Below, one piece after another: positions 8,437 through 15,842 of a stretch of 15,896 nt of DNA. The DNA lies in contig DZCQ01000013.1 of assembly GCA_022730285.1 (NCBI GenBank), positions 39,832 to 55,727 of the forward strand, read 5' to 3'. Origin of the DNA: Flavobacterium psychrophilum. Lineage in GTDB: Bacteria > Bacteroidota > Bacteroidia > Flavobacteriales > Flavobacteriaceae. The position numbers and the translations under genes are program-made. The notes beneath the pieces are model-generated. The model was not told the origin of the DNA, made no database searches, and was given only the letters and a program-made list of their open reading frames with translations. The stretch's first letter is position 1; each line of letters opens with the position of its first letter.

Positions 8437-9535
8437 ATGACAAATATCGAACAAATAAAAGATATTGTAGAGCGTCTTGGTGCGTTGAGGAGGTATCTTT
8501 GACGTAGATGCCAAACTAATTGAAATATCTAACGAAGAAGAAAAAACCTTTGCACCCAATTTTTGGAATAATCCAAAAGAAGCAGAAATAGTGGTTAAAA
8601 GTCTGAGAACCAAAAAAAAATGGGTAGAAGACTATCAAAAAGCCGTGCAATTATCAGATGAATTGCAACTCGCTTATGAATTTTACAAAGAAGGAGAACT
8701 TTCTGGTGAAGAACTAGACGAGCAATATAAGGTTACAAACCAACATATTGAATATATCGAATTTAAAAACATGCTATCCGAAGAAGGAGATAGCCTATCG
8801 GCGGTATTGCAAATAACAGCGGGAGCCGGCGGTACTGAAAGTTGTGATTGGGCAAGCATGCTTATGCGAATGTACATGATGTGGGCAGAAAATAAGGGAT
8901 ACAAAATTAAAGAGTTAAACTATCAAGAAGGAGATGTAGCGGGAATTAAAACCGTAACTCTAGAAATTGAAGGTGATTATGCTTTTGGGTATCTAAAGGG
9001 AGAAAATGGTGTGCATCGCTTAGTACGTATTTCGCCGTTTGATAGCAATGCAAAAAGGCACACATCGTTTGCATCAGTATATGTTTATCCATTAGTTGAT
9101 GATACAATAGAGATAGAAATAAATCCTGCAGAAATAGAAATAATAACTTCTAGATCTAGTGGTGCTGGTGGGCAGAATGTAAACAAGGTAGAAACAAAAG
9201 TACAACTTTTTCATAAACCCACTGGAATTCAAATTCAATGCTCCGAAACACGCTCACAACAAGATAACAGACAGCGTGCCATGCAAATGTTAAAATCTCA
9301 ATTGTATGAAATTGAACTAAAAAAGCAGCAAGAACAACGTAGTGACATTGAAGCTGGGAAAATGAAAATAGAATGGGGCTCACAAATACGCAACTATGTA
9401 ATGCAACCTTACAAACTGGTAAAAGATGTTAGAACTGGTTATGAAACAAGCAATGTGGAAGGCGTTATGAACGGAGAAATAGACCTTTTTTTAAAATCAT
9501 TTTTAATGATGATGGGACAAAAAGTGCAAGAATAA
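8437..9535 (+). CDS. prfB: Peptide chain release factor 2, with programmed +1 frameshift
   Basis: Class I release factor that reads UGA and UAA and triggers peptide release on the ribosome. It is encoded in two frames. The ATG at 8437 opens 21 codons ending CTT-TGA at 8497-8502; a +1 shift skips T8500 and continues with GAC at 8501 to the TAA at 9533-9535. The joined product is 365 residues, the same length as E. coli RF2. SPF at about residues 199-201 is the RF2-type stop-codon reading tripeptide, and GGQ at 244-246 is the peptidyl-transferase motif. The residue four before GGQ is serine (RSSGAGGQ), corresponding to position 246 of E. coli RF2, where K-12 has threonine. The following HNH-type gene starts 33 bp later on the same strand. 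Confidence 0.95.
8488..8503 (+). promoter_or_regulatory. prfB +1 frameshift signal (autoregulation)
   Basis: The sequence AGG AGG TAT CTT TGA C matches the classical RF2 recoding site: an internal Shine-Dalgarno-like AGGAGG, three bases, the slippery CTT, and an in-frame UGA followed by C. Low RF2 levels slow termination at this UGA and favour the shift, so the protein controls its own synthesis. Confidence 0.95.
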
Positions 9536-9545
9536 GAAAGGAAAA

Positions 9546-9567
9546 AATTTATTTAAAATTTATTTAA
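9546..9567 (+). repeat. Two tandem 11-bp copies of AATTTATTTAA before the HNH-type gene
   Basis: Copies at 9546-9556 and 9557-9567 are identical and adjacent, and end one base before the ATG at 9569. They form nearly all of the prfB-HNH spacer and supply the A-rich start context. A small replication-slippage duplication is the simplest explanation. Confidence 0.6.
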
Positions 9568-9568
9568 A

Positions 9569-10369
9569 ATGACTAATTATATCAAACGATTTTATGACAA
9601 AGAAATCTGGAAGCATGTAGTGCTCAAAGAACCTTTTAGTGAAAGATACGAAATTGAAGTTTCTAATTACGGAAAAGTAAGAAAAAGAACTATCGGCACA
9701 GAAGTAGAAAAAATAATGAGTTTCGGTAAAACCGAAGGCTATCCATCAGTTACATTAAGTATTATAACTAAATTAAGTGAGACAGAAACCAAAATGTTTC
9801 AAGAAATGCGAAATGTTTACTTAAATTTAGAAAAGGAAAACAAAGAAAACTTAATTAATTTAGCAAAAATAGAACCAACAGAAAGTAACTATCAAATTCT
9901 TTTAAATTCTATTGAGGAAACTAATAAGTTAATTGAAAAAGAAAAAAATAAGTATAAAATTAAGTATCATAAATCCGAAATTAAACGTCGAAAAGGCTGG
10001 GGTAATCTAGTACACAGATTAGTTGCAATTGCATTTGTAGAAAAACCTTCTATCCAGCATAATCTGGTAGCACACCTAGATTATGATAAAGAAAACAACC
10101 ACCACTCTAATTTAAAATGGATGACAAAACAAGAAATTGGAATCCATAACAAGAAAAGTCCTTATGTAATAAAATATAGAGCAGAACTAAAATTAAAACC
10201 TCCTGTTATAACCTCAAAACTAACAGAAAGTGAAGTAATGCTAATAAAAAAACGAATCAACGAAGGGGTTTCTCTTCGAGAAATTGCAAAACGAGCAAAA
10301 GTTACAGAAACACAACTACTCCGAATAAAAAGAGGAATTAATTGGGGAAAAACTCCTGCCGCACTCTAA
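9569..10369 (+). CDS. NUMOD4/HNH-type protein with C-terminal helix-turn-helix
   Basis: Protein of 266 residues built like phage-type free-standing homing endonucleases. Residues about 12-60 resemble the DNA-contacting NUMOD4 motif (W14, then YEIEVSNYGKVRK at 27-39). Residues about 66-140 are a Lys/Glu-rich, probably helical insert. Residues 147-194 resemble an HNH_3 domain: HRLVAIAFV (149-157), AHLDYDKENN (168-177), SNLKWMT (180-186), IHN (192-194). Residues about 217-259 form a helix-turn-helix-like end (LTESEV...GVSLREIAKRAKV...RIKRGINW). The residue before His169 is Ala168, where this family usually has Asn or Asp, so nuclease activity is uncertain. It sits in line between prfB and pyc with 33 and 40 bp gaps. 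No intron or split gene is visible around it. Its real function is not known to me. Confidence 0.75.
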   Translation: MTNYIKRFYDKEIWKHVVLKEPFSERYEIEVSNYGKVRKRTIGTEVEKIMSFGKTEGYPSVTLSIITKLSETETKMFQEMRNVYLNLEKENKENLINLAKIEPTESNYQILLNSIEETNKLIEKEKNKYKIKYHKSEIKRRKGWGNLVHRLVAIAFVEKPSIQHNLVAHLDYDKENNHHSNLKWMTKQEIGIHNKKSPYVIKYRAELKLKPPVITSKLTESEVMLIKKRINEGVSLREIAKRAKVTETQLLRIKRGINWGKTPAAL

Positions 10370-10409
10370 AATTATTGATAATCATAACTACTTTCCCATT
10401 CCATCAAAA

Positions 10410-13400
10410 ATGAAAACAATTTCTAAATTACTAGTTGCCAATAGAGGAGAAATTGCAATACGAATATTTCGAGCTGCTACCGAACTTAAAATAAAAACCG
10501 TTGCAATTTATACCTTTGAAGATCGTTATTCTTTACACCGATACAAAGCAGATGAATCCTACCAAATTGGCAAAGATTCAGAACCACTAAAACCATATTT
10601 AGATATTGATGAAATAATTAATGTAGCAATAAGAGAAGGTGTAGATGCCATTCATCCTGGATATGGATTTTTGTCAGAAAATGTAGAATTTGCAACAAAA
10701 TGTATTCAAAATAATATTCTTTGGGTAGGACCTAATCCGAGTGTAATGGCACAATTAGGAGATAAAGTGGCTGCAAAAAAAATTGCATTAAAAGCAAATG
10801 TCCCTCTTATTTTAGACAGTCAAATTCCTCTTAACTCGTTTGAAATAGTCTTAAAAGAAGCACAACGAATTGGCTATCCCATAATGGTAAAAGCAGCAGC
10901 TGGTGGTGGTGGACGTGGAATGCGAGTAGTTAGAGAAGAAAGCATGCTAGAATCTTTATACCACGAAGCCAAAAGAGAAGCCAAAACAGCATTTGGAGAC
11001 GACACATTGTTTATAGAGAAATTTATAGAAAGTCCGAAGCATATTGAAGTTCAAATATTAGGAGACAATCACGGTACTATCATTCATTTATTTGAAAGAG
11101 ATTGTAGCGTGCAAAGACGTTTCCAAAAAGTGATAGAAATTGCACCAGCTCCCAATTTAAAACAAGAAACTAAAAACAAACTATACCAATATGCCCTTGC
11201 AATAGCTAACGAAGTAAACTACAACAATGCGGGTACGGTAGAATTTTTAGTTGACAAAGAAGAAAATATCTTTTTTATCGAAGTAAATCCTCGAATTCAA
11301 GTAGAACATACTGTAACCGAAGAAGTAACAGGAATTGACATCGTGAGAAGTCAAATTTTAATAGCATGCGGACATGCCTTATCTAGTGCTGGTATATACA
11401 TTTTAAGCCAAGAAAGCATTGTCTGTAAAGGCTTTGCAATTCAATGCAGAATTACTACTGAAGATCCCACAAATAATTTTACACCAGATTATGGAACTAT
11501 TATCGCATACAGAAATGCTGGTGGTTACGGAATTAGGATAGATGAAGGAAGCTCTTATGCTGGCGTAAAAATATCTCCTTTTTTCGACTCGATGCTTGTT
11601 AAGATAACCGCACGTGGTAGAACGCTAAAAGGTGCAAGCCAAAGACTATCTAGAACGTTGCACGAATTTAGAATAAGAGGTGTTAAAACCAACATTCCTT
11701 TTCTTGAAAACGTAATTATTCACCCAGATTTTCAAAGCGGAAATATTACCGTTAATTTTATTGGTGAAAATCCTGAATTACTGCAATTTAAAAAAGGTTC
11801 GGATAGTAGTACTAAAAATTTAAAATACATAGCAAATACTATTGTAAACGGAAACACCGATGTTCCATTTATACTACCGAACAAAACATTTGTTACCCCA
11901 AAACTTCCAGATTCTAGCAATATTGCAATTCCCCCTAGTGGAACAAAACAATTATTAGAAAAATTAGGCCCTAAAGAATTTTCGAAGTGGATATCGCAAC
12001 AAAACAATCTTTTATATACAGATTGTACACTACGAGATGCACATCAATCTTTACTCGCAACAAGAGTTAGAACAAAAGATATGCTTCCTTTTGCGAGTTC
12101 GTTTGCAAAGCACTTTCCGCAAATGTTTTCTATGGAAGTTTGGGGTGGTGCCACCTTTGATGTTGCCATGCGGTTCCTGAACGAGTGTCCTTGGAACAGA
12201 CTAGAACAGCTAAGAGAAGTAATGCCTAATGTGCTTTTGCAAATGCTTTTAAGAGGCTCTAACGGGGTTGGATATACTGCATATCCAGATAATTTGGTAG
12301 AAAAATTTATAGAAGTATCTGCAGAGAAAGGAATTGATATATTCAGAATATTCGATTCGCTAAACAGCATCGATAACATGAAAACAAGTATCCGAAAAGT
12401 ACTTTCTAGCACTAATTCTATAGCAGAGGTTTGTATGAACTATTCAGGGGATATTTCTAATCCTGAGAGAACAAAATTTACTTTGCAATACTATATAGAT
12501 TTAGCAAAAAGAATAGAAGATACTGGAGCTCATATACTTTGTATAAAAGATATGGCAGGTTTGTTAAAACCGTATGCAGCACAAGAATTAATAACGGAAC
12601 TTAAAAATAACATACAAATTCCAATCCATCTGCATACACATGATACTGCGGGAATACAATCTGCTACCTATCTTAAAGCGGTAGAATCTGGCGTAGATAT
12701 TATAGATGTAGCACTTTCGTCTATGTCTGGACTTACTTCACAACCTAATTTTAACGTGTTTGTCGAGGCAATGAAAGGCACTCCACGTCATAGTGATTTT
12801 GATGTAAATTTGTTAAACCAATACAGTAATTATTGGGAAGATGTTAGAGAATATTACTATCCGTTTGAATCTGGATTAAAGGCTAGTACCGCCGAAATAT
12901 ACAAGCACGAAATTCCAGGTGGGCAATATTCAAACCTAAAACCACAAGCCTATTCTCTTGGACTACAAGATAGAATGACGGATATTAAACAAGCCTATGA
13001 AGATGCCAATAGTTTGTTTGGAGATATTATTAAAGTAACTCCTTCGTCTAAGGTAGTTGGAGATTTGGCAATGTTTATGGTAAATAGTAACTTAACTAAA
13101 AAAGAGGTTTTAGAAAAAGGAAACACACTTTCATTTCCAGATTCTGTAAAAGGAATGCTACTTGGAGAACTTGGACAACCAGATGGAGGTTGGCCCAAAG
13201 AATTTCAAAAAATGGTACTAAAAGATGCAATTCCATTTACTGATTTGCCAAATAAACACTTAACTCCCATAAATTTTGAAGTAGAACTAGAAGCATTCCA
13301 AAATCAGTTTGATGCAAGCTTAACATTACCTGATTTTCTTTCGTATAAATTTTATCCAAAAGTATTCGAAGAATATTACAAGTCCACAAAAGAATGGGGA

Positions 13401-13847
13401 AATATTAGCTATTTGCCAACAACAACCTTTTTTTATGGCTTAAAACCGAATGAAGAAATTATTATAAATATTGGAAAAGGGAAAAATATAATTGTCAAAT
13501 TTTTATACAAATCAGAACCAGACGAAAAAGGGATTTGTCATGTGTATTTTAAATTAAACGGACAAACTAGAACGGTAGAGATTAAAGATAATTCTATCAA
13601 ATCTATTGAAAATCAACATAAAAAGGCTATTTCAGAAAAAGAAATTGGAGCACCACTCCCTGGACTTTTAAGTAAAATTTGGGTCAAAAAGGGAGATACA
13701 ATAAAGCTTAATCAGTCGCTTTTTACTATTGAAGCAATGAAAATGGAAAATACCGTATTGTCCAACCATGCTGGTATAATAGAAGAAGTGGTGTTGGAAG
13801 AAAACAAATTAGTGGAGCTTGGTGACATGATTATTATTATAAAATAA
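10410..13847 (+). CDS. pyc: Pyruvate carboxylase (single-chain, biotin-dependent)
   Basis: Cytoplasmic enzyme that makes oxaloacetate from pyruvate, bicarbonate and ATP, refilling the TCA cycle. At 1145 residues all modules are present on one chain. The biotin carboxylase domain (about 1-450) starts LLVANRGEIAIRI and contains the glycine-rich ATP loop AAAGGGGRGMR (162-172), ERDCSVQRR (229-237) and EVNPRIQVEH (291-300). The carboxyltransferase domain (about 530-800) has TDCTLRDAHQS with metal-binding Asp538, the probably carboxylated Lys713 in CIKDMAG, and IHLHTHDT with His742 and His744 as likely metal ligands. The biotin carrier domain (about 1078-1145) carries the biotinyl Lys1111 in EAMKMEN. 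Every key residue is in place. The start at 10410 has an A-rich leader. A sensor kinase gene follows after 11 bp. Confidence 0.97.
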   Translation: MKTISKLLVANRGEIAIRIFRAATELKIKTVAIYTFEDRYSLHRYKADESYQIGKDSEPLKPYLDIDEIINVAIREGVDAIHPGYGFLSENVEFATKCIQNNILWVGPNPSVMAQLGDKVAAKKIALKANVPLILDSQIPLNSFEIVLKEAQRIGYPIMVKAAAGGGGRGMRVVREESMLESLYHEAKREAKTAFGDDTLFIEKFIESPKHIEVQILGDNHGTIIHLFERDCSVQRRFQKVIEIAPAPNLKQETKNKLYQYALAIANEVNYNNAGTVEFLVDKEENIFFIEVNPRIQVEHTVTEEVTGIDIVRSQILIACGHALSSAGIYILSQESIVCKGFAIQCRITTEDPTNNFTPDYGTIIAYRNAGGYGIRIDEGSSYAGVKISPFFDSMLVKITARGRTLKGASQRLSRTLHEFRIRGVKTNIPFLENVIIHPDFQSGNITVNFIGENPELLQFKKGSDSSTKNLKYIANTIVNGNTDVPFILPNKTFVTPKLPDSSNIAIPPSGTKQLLEKLGPKEFSKWISQQNNLLYTDCTLRDAHQSLLATRVRTKDMLPFASSFAKHFPQMFSMEVWGGATFDVAMRFLNECPWNRLEQLREVMPNVLLQMLLRGSNGVGYTAYPDNLVEKFIEVSAEKGIDIFRIFDSLNSIDNMKTSIRKVLSSTNSIAEVCMNYSGDISNPERTKFTLQYYIDLAKRIEDTGAHILCIKDMAGLLKPYAAQELITELKNNIQIPIHLHTHDTAGIQSATYLKAVESGVDIIDVALSSMSGLTSQPNFNVFVEAMKGTPRHSDFDVNLLNQYSNYWEDVREYYYPFESGLKASTAEIYKHEIPGGQYSNLKPQAYSLGLQDRMTDIKQAYEDANSLFGDIIKVTPSSKVVGDLAMFMVNSNLTKKEVLEKGNTLSFPDSVKGMLLGELGQPDGGWPKEFQKMVLKDAIPFTDLPNKHLTPINFEVELEAFQNQFDASLTLPDFLSYKFYPKVFEEYYKSTKEWGNISYLPTTTFFYGLKPNEEIIINIGKGKNIIVKFLYKSEPDEKGICHVYFKLNGQTRTVEIKDNSIKSIENQHKKAISEKEIGAPLPGLLSKIWVKKGDTIKLNQSLFTIEAMKMENTVLSNHAGIIEEVVLEENKLVELGDMIIIIK

Positions 13848-13858
13848 TTTAAAAAATT

Positions 13859-15601
13859 ATGCTAAAAAACAGTTGCATATATATATTCTTAATTCTTTCT
13901 TACATTGTAAATGCACAAAGTAAGAAAGAAATTGATTCAATTAATACAATTCCACTCCAAACTAAGACAAGCGAACCTGTATTGCTAGAGAAAACATATC
14001 TTAAAAATGCAGAAAGTGCAAAAACATTAAATTACCTACTCGGGGAAGCCGAAAGTTATAGTAATCTGAGCTTAATATATTATTATCAAGGAAAATTTGA
14101 AAAAGACATCTATTACTCCCTAAAAGCAATTTCTATTTATGAACTACTACACAATAATGAAAAACTAGCGATAGAATATGGAGAATTAGGCTATAGAATG
14201 AAAAGAAGAAGTCTAGAAAAAGCAATTTTATATATGCAAAAAGGTAAAAATATATCTGAGAAAAACAATTTAGAAAAACCCCTTTTAAGCATTTATAATA
14301 ATTATGGTTACTTAAAAGAGTTACAAAAAGAAATGGATAGTGCATTATATTATTATAAAATATGTCTAAAAATAAAAGAAAAAAGAAAAGATAGTATAGG
14401 AATTCCTTATAGTCTTAACAATATTGCAACAATTTATATTCAACAAAATAAATTTAAGGTTGCCCAAATTCTTTTAAATAAATCCTTACAATTAAGAATA
14501 AAGCAAAAAGATAAAACTGGAATTGCAGAAAACTATTTTAATTTAGGAGATTTAAACTTTAGCCAAAAAAAATACACAGAAGCTATTAGTTTTTATAACA
14601 AATCTTTAAATATTGCTAACAAAAGCAACTATCTAGATTTAATTAAAAACTGCTATTTAGAATTATCGAAATCCTACGAAAAAAACACAAACCCTATCCA
14701 GGCACTTTATCATTATAAACTTTACTCAAAATATAAGGATAGTTTGAGTAATCAAGAAATGAATAATAAAATTGCCGAATTAGACATCAAATTTGAAACC
14801 TCCAAAAAAGAAAAACAAATAATAAAACAACAAGCCGAGGTTAAGAAAAGAAATTTATATTTAACAGGTCTCTCTGGTTTAATATTACTACTCGGAATAA
14901 TAGCCTATTTAGTAAATAGACAACAAAAATTAAAAAACCAGCAACAAGCAAAAGAACACCAACTCAAAATTGCAATCACACAAATAGAAACCCAAAACAA
15001 ATTGCAAGAACAACGGCTGTCTATTTCAAGAGATTTGCATGACAATATTGGAGCACAATTAACATTTATTATATCCAGTATAGATAATGTGAAATATGCT
15101 TTTGATATTACTAATAAAAAGCTAGATACTAAATTGTCTAGTATTTCTAAATTTACAAAAGAAACAATCGTAGAACTTCGAGACACAATTTGGGCAATGA
15201 ATAGCAATGAAATTACTTTTGAAGATTTAGAAGGTCGTATTCATAACTTTATTGAAAAAGCAAAAGAAGCCAAACAAGAAATTACTTTCTCTTTTAAAAT
15301 TGATGAGAATTTAAAATCCAAAAAACTTTCGTCTGTAGAAGGAATGAATGTTTACCGAACCATTCAAGAAGCCATAAATAATTCGTTAAAATATGCGAAT
15401 GCGAAAAATATTCAAATTGAAGCAATTAAAAGCAATGACCAAACCAAAATTACCATTTCTGATAATGGAATTGGCTTTAACGAAGCGGAAATTATTCAAG
15501 GAAACGGATTAAATAACATGAAAAAACGAATAGAAGAAATTGGTGGAAAAATCCATATTTCTTCCTCAGAAAATGGAACAACCATTGAAGTTTTGATTTA
15601 A
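13859..15601 (+). CDS. TPR-containing sensor histidine kinase (NarX/DesK-like HisKA_3 type)
   Basis: Membrane sensor kinase of 580 residues. It starts with a signal peptide (hydrophobic 7-17, likely cut after VNA at residue 19), followed by a TPR-rich sensor region (about 40-290) with repeated pairs such as SLNNIATIYIQQNKFKVA and YFNLGDLNFSQKKYTEA. One membrane helix lies at about 333-352, flanked by coiled-coil-like stretches. The dimerization/phosphoacceptor region has His394 in SRDLHDNIGAQ. An ELRDTIWAMN segment follows, typical of flavobacterial kinases. The ATPase domain (about 475-580) has the N box with Asn507/Asn508, Asp535 in DNGIGF, and GNGLNNMKKR. Such kinases normally signal to a LuxR/NarL-type regulator, but none follows here. 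The 11-bp gap to pyc suggests co-transcription. The TPR part would lie outside the cytoplasmic membrane. Confidence 0.9.
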   Translation: MLKNSCIYIFLILSYIVNAQSKKEIDSINTIPLQTKTSEPVLLEKTYLKNAESAKTLNYLLGEAESYSNLSLIYYYQGKFEKDIYYSLKAISIYELLHNNEKLAIEYGELGYRMKRRSLEKAILYMQKGKNISEKNNLEKPLLSIYNNYGYLKELQKEMDSALYYYKICLKIKEKRKDSIGIPYSLNNIATIYIQQNKFKVAQILLNKSLQLRIKQKDKTGIAENYFNLGDLNFSQKKYTEAISFYNKSLNIANKSNYLDLIKNCYLELSKSYEKNTNPIQALYHYKLYSKYKDSLSNQEMNNKIAELDIKFETSKKEKQIIKQQAEVKKRNLYLTGLSGLILLLGIIAYLVNRQQKLKNQQQAKEHQLKIAITQIETQNKLQEQRLSISRDLHDNIGAQLTFIISSIDNVKYAFDITNKKLDTKLSSISKFTKETIVELRDTIWAMNSNEITFEDLEGRIHNFIEKAKEAKQEITFSFKIDENLKSKKLSSVEGMNVYRTIQEAINNSLKYANAKNIQIEAIKSNDQTKITISDNGIGFNEAEIIQGNGLNNMKKRIEEIGGKIHISSSENGTTIEVLI

Positions 15602-15620
15602 AGTGGGTTCTAAAAATTAG

Positions 15621-15713
15621 CTGATAGCAGTTTCGGTTTTAAGTAACAAAATTTATTTGGTTCAAATTACTGATGGTGAAAAAATGCTAAATTCTAAATT
15701 TGTAAAAGAGTAA
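15621..15713 (+). pseudogene. Remnant of a T9SS C-terminal sorting domain
   Basis: Directly behind the kinase, the plus-strand frame at 15621-15713 reads 30 codons to a TAA, preceded by an in-frame TAG at 15618. The peptide contains KIYLVQITDGEK and ends SKFVKE, which resembles the last strands of T9SS type A sorting domains (pattern G-x-Y-L/I-V-x-V-x-D/G-x-x...K-K/F-V-K-x). There is no suitable start codon, except a Met nine codons from the end, and no upstream gene body. I infer it is the 3' tail of a deleted gene for a secreted protein, left with that gene's terminators. Confidence 0.6.
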
Positions 15714-15750
15714 TAGCTTTGTCAAAGTTTTAAACTTTGACAAAGCTATT
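15712..15750. terminator. Long hairpin, perfect 19-bp inverted repeat
   Basis: Arms 15712-15730 and 15732-15750 are perfect complements around a single central base. The left arm begins within the stop codon of the sorting-domain remnant. Each arm contains a smaller palindrome, CTTTGTCAAAG in the left and CTTTGACAAAG in the right. No U-run follows directly, so it may be a roadblock or repeated palindromic element that works with the next hairpin. Confidence 0.65.
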
Positions 15751-15756
15751 TAAATC

Positions 15757-15784
15757 AAAAATACGACATTTGTCGTATTTTTTT
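15757..15784 (+). terminator. Intrinsic terminator after the kinase and remnant
   Basis: Arms 15757-15768 and 15771-15782 (AAAAATACGACA and its complement) form a perfect 12-bp stem with a 2-base loop, and the T-run extends to 15784. This is a canonical Rho-independent terminator for plus-strand transcription. The A-run on the left arm also makes it plausible for the opposite strand. Confidence 0.85.
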
Positions 15785-15808
15785 GTATTTAAAAGTGTTG
15801 TAAATTTG
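15782..15808 (+). promoter_or_regulatory. Candidate promoter of the last gene
   Basis: TAAATTTG at 15801-15808 matches the -7 consensus exactly. TTTG at 15782-15785, at the end of the terminator T-run, could serve as the -33 element with a 15-bp gap, a little shorter than usual. Transcription would start near 15815, at the first AATCTTTT repeat. Confidence 0.5.
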
Positions 15809-15814
15809 TCCTAT

Positions 15815-15838
15815 AATCTTTTAATCTTTTAATCTTTT
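15815..15838 (+). repeat. Three tandem AATCTTTT repeats in the leader of the last gene
   Basis: Three identical 8-bp units at 15815-15822, 15823-15830 and 15831-15838, then AATT and the ATG at 15843. They occupy nearly the whole predicted 5' untranslated region. Copy number could vary by replication slippage. Confidence 0.8.
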
Positions 15839-15842
15839 AATT

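Noticed and set aside
8500..8502. In-frame stop near the start of prfB suggesting a pseudogene or sequencing error
   Set aside because: The surrounding AGGAGG-TAT-CTT-TGA-C is the known programmed +1 frameshift signal, and the joined product is a complete RF2 of normal length.
8591..9535. RF2 starting at the GTG at 8591
   Set aside because: This would remove 51 N-terminal residues. The true start is the ATG at 8437 with the frameshift.
9536..10409. HNH-type gene as part of a group I intron or intein
   Set aside because: prfB and pyc on either side are complete and uninterrupted, and no split exon or splice-like junction is visible.
11732..13198. Minus-strand frames inside pyc
   Set aside because: Shadow frames of a fully conserved coding sequence, with no promoter or recognisable protein features.
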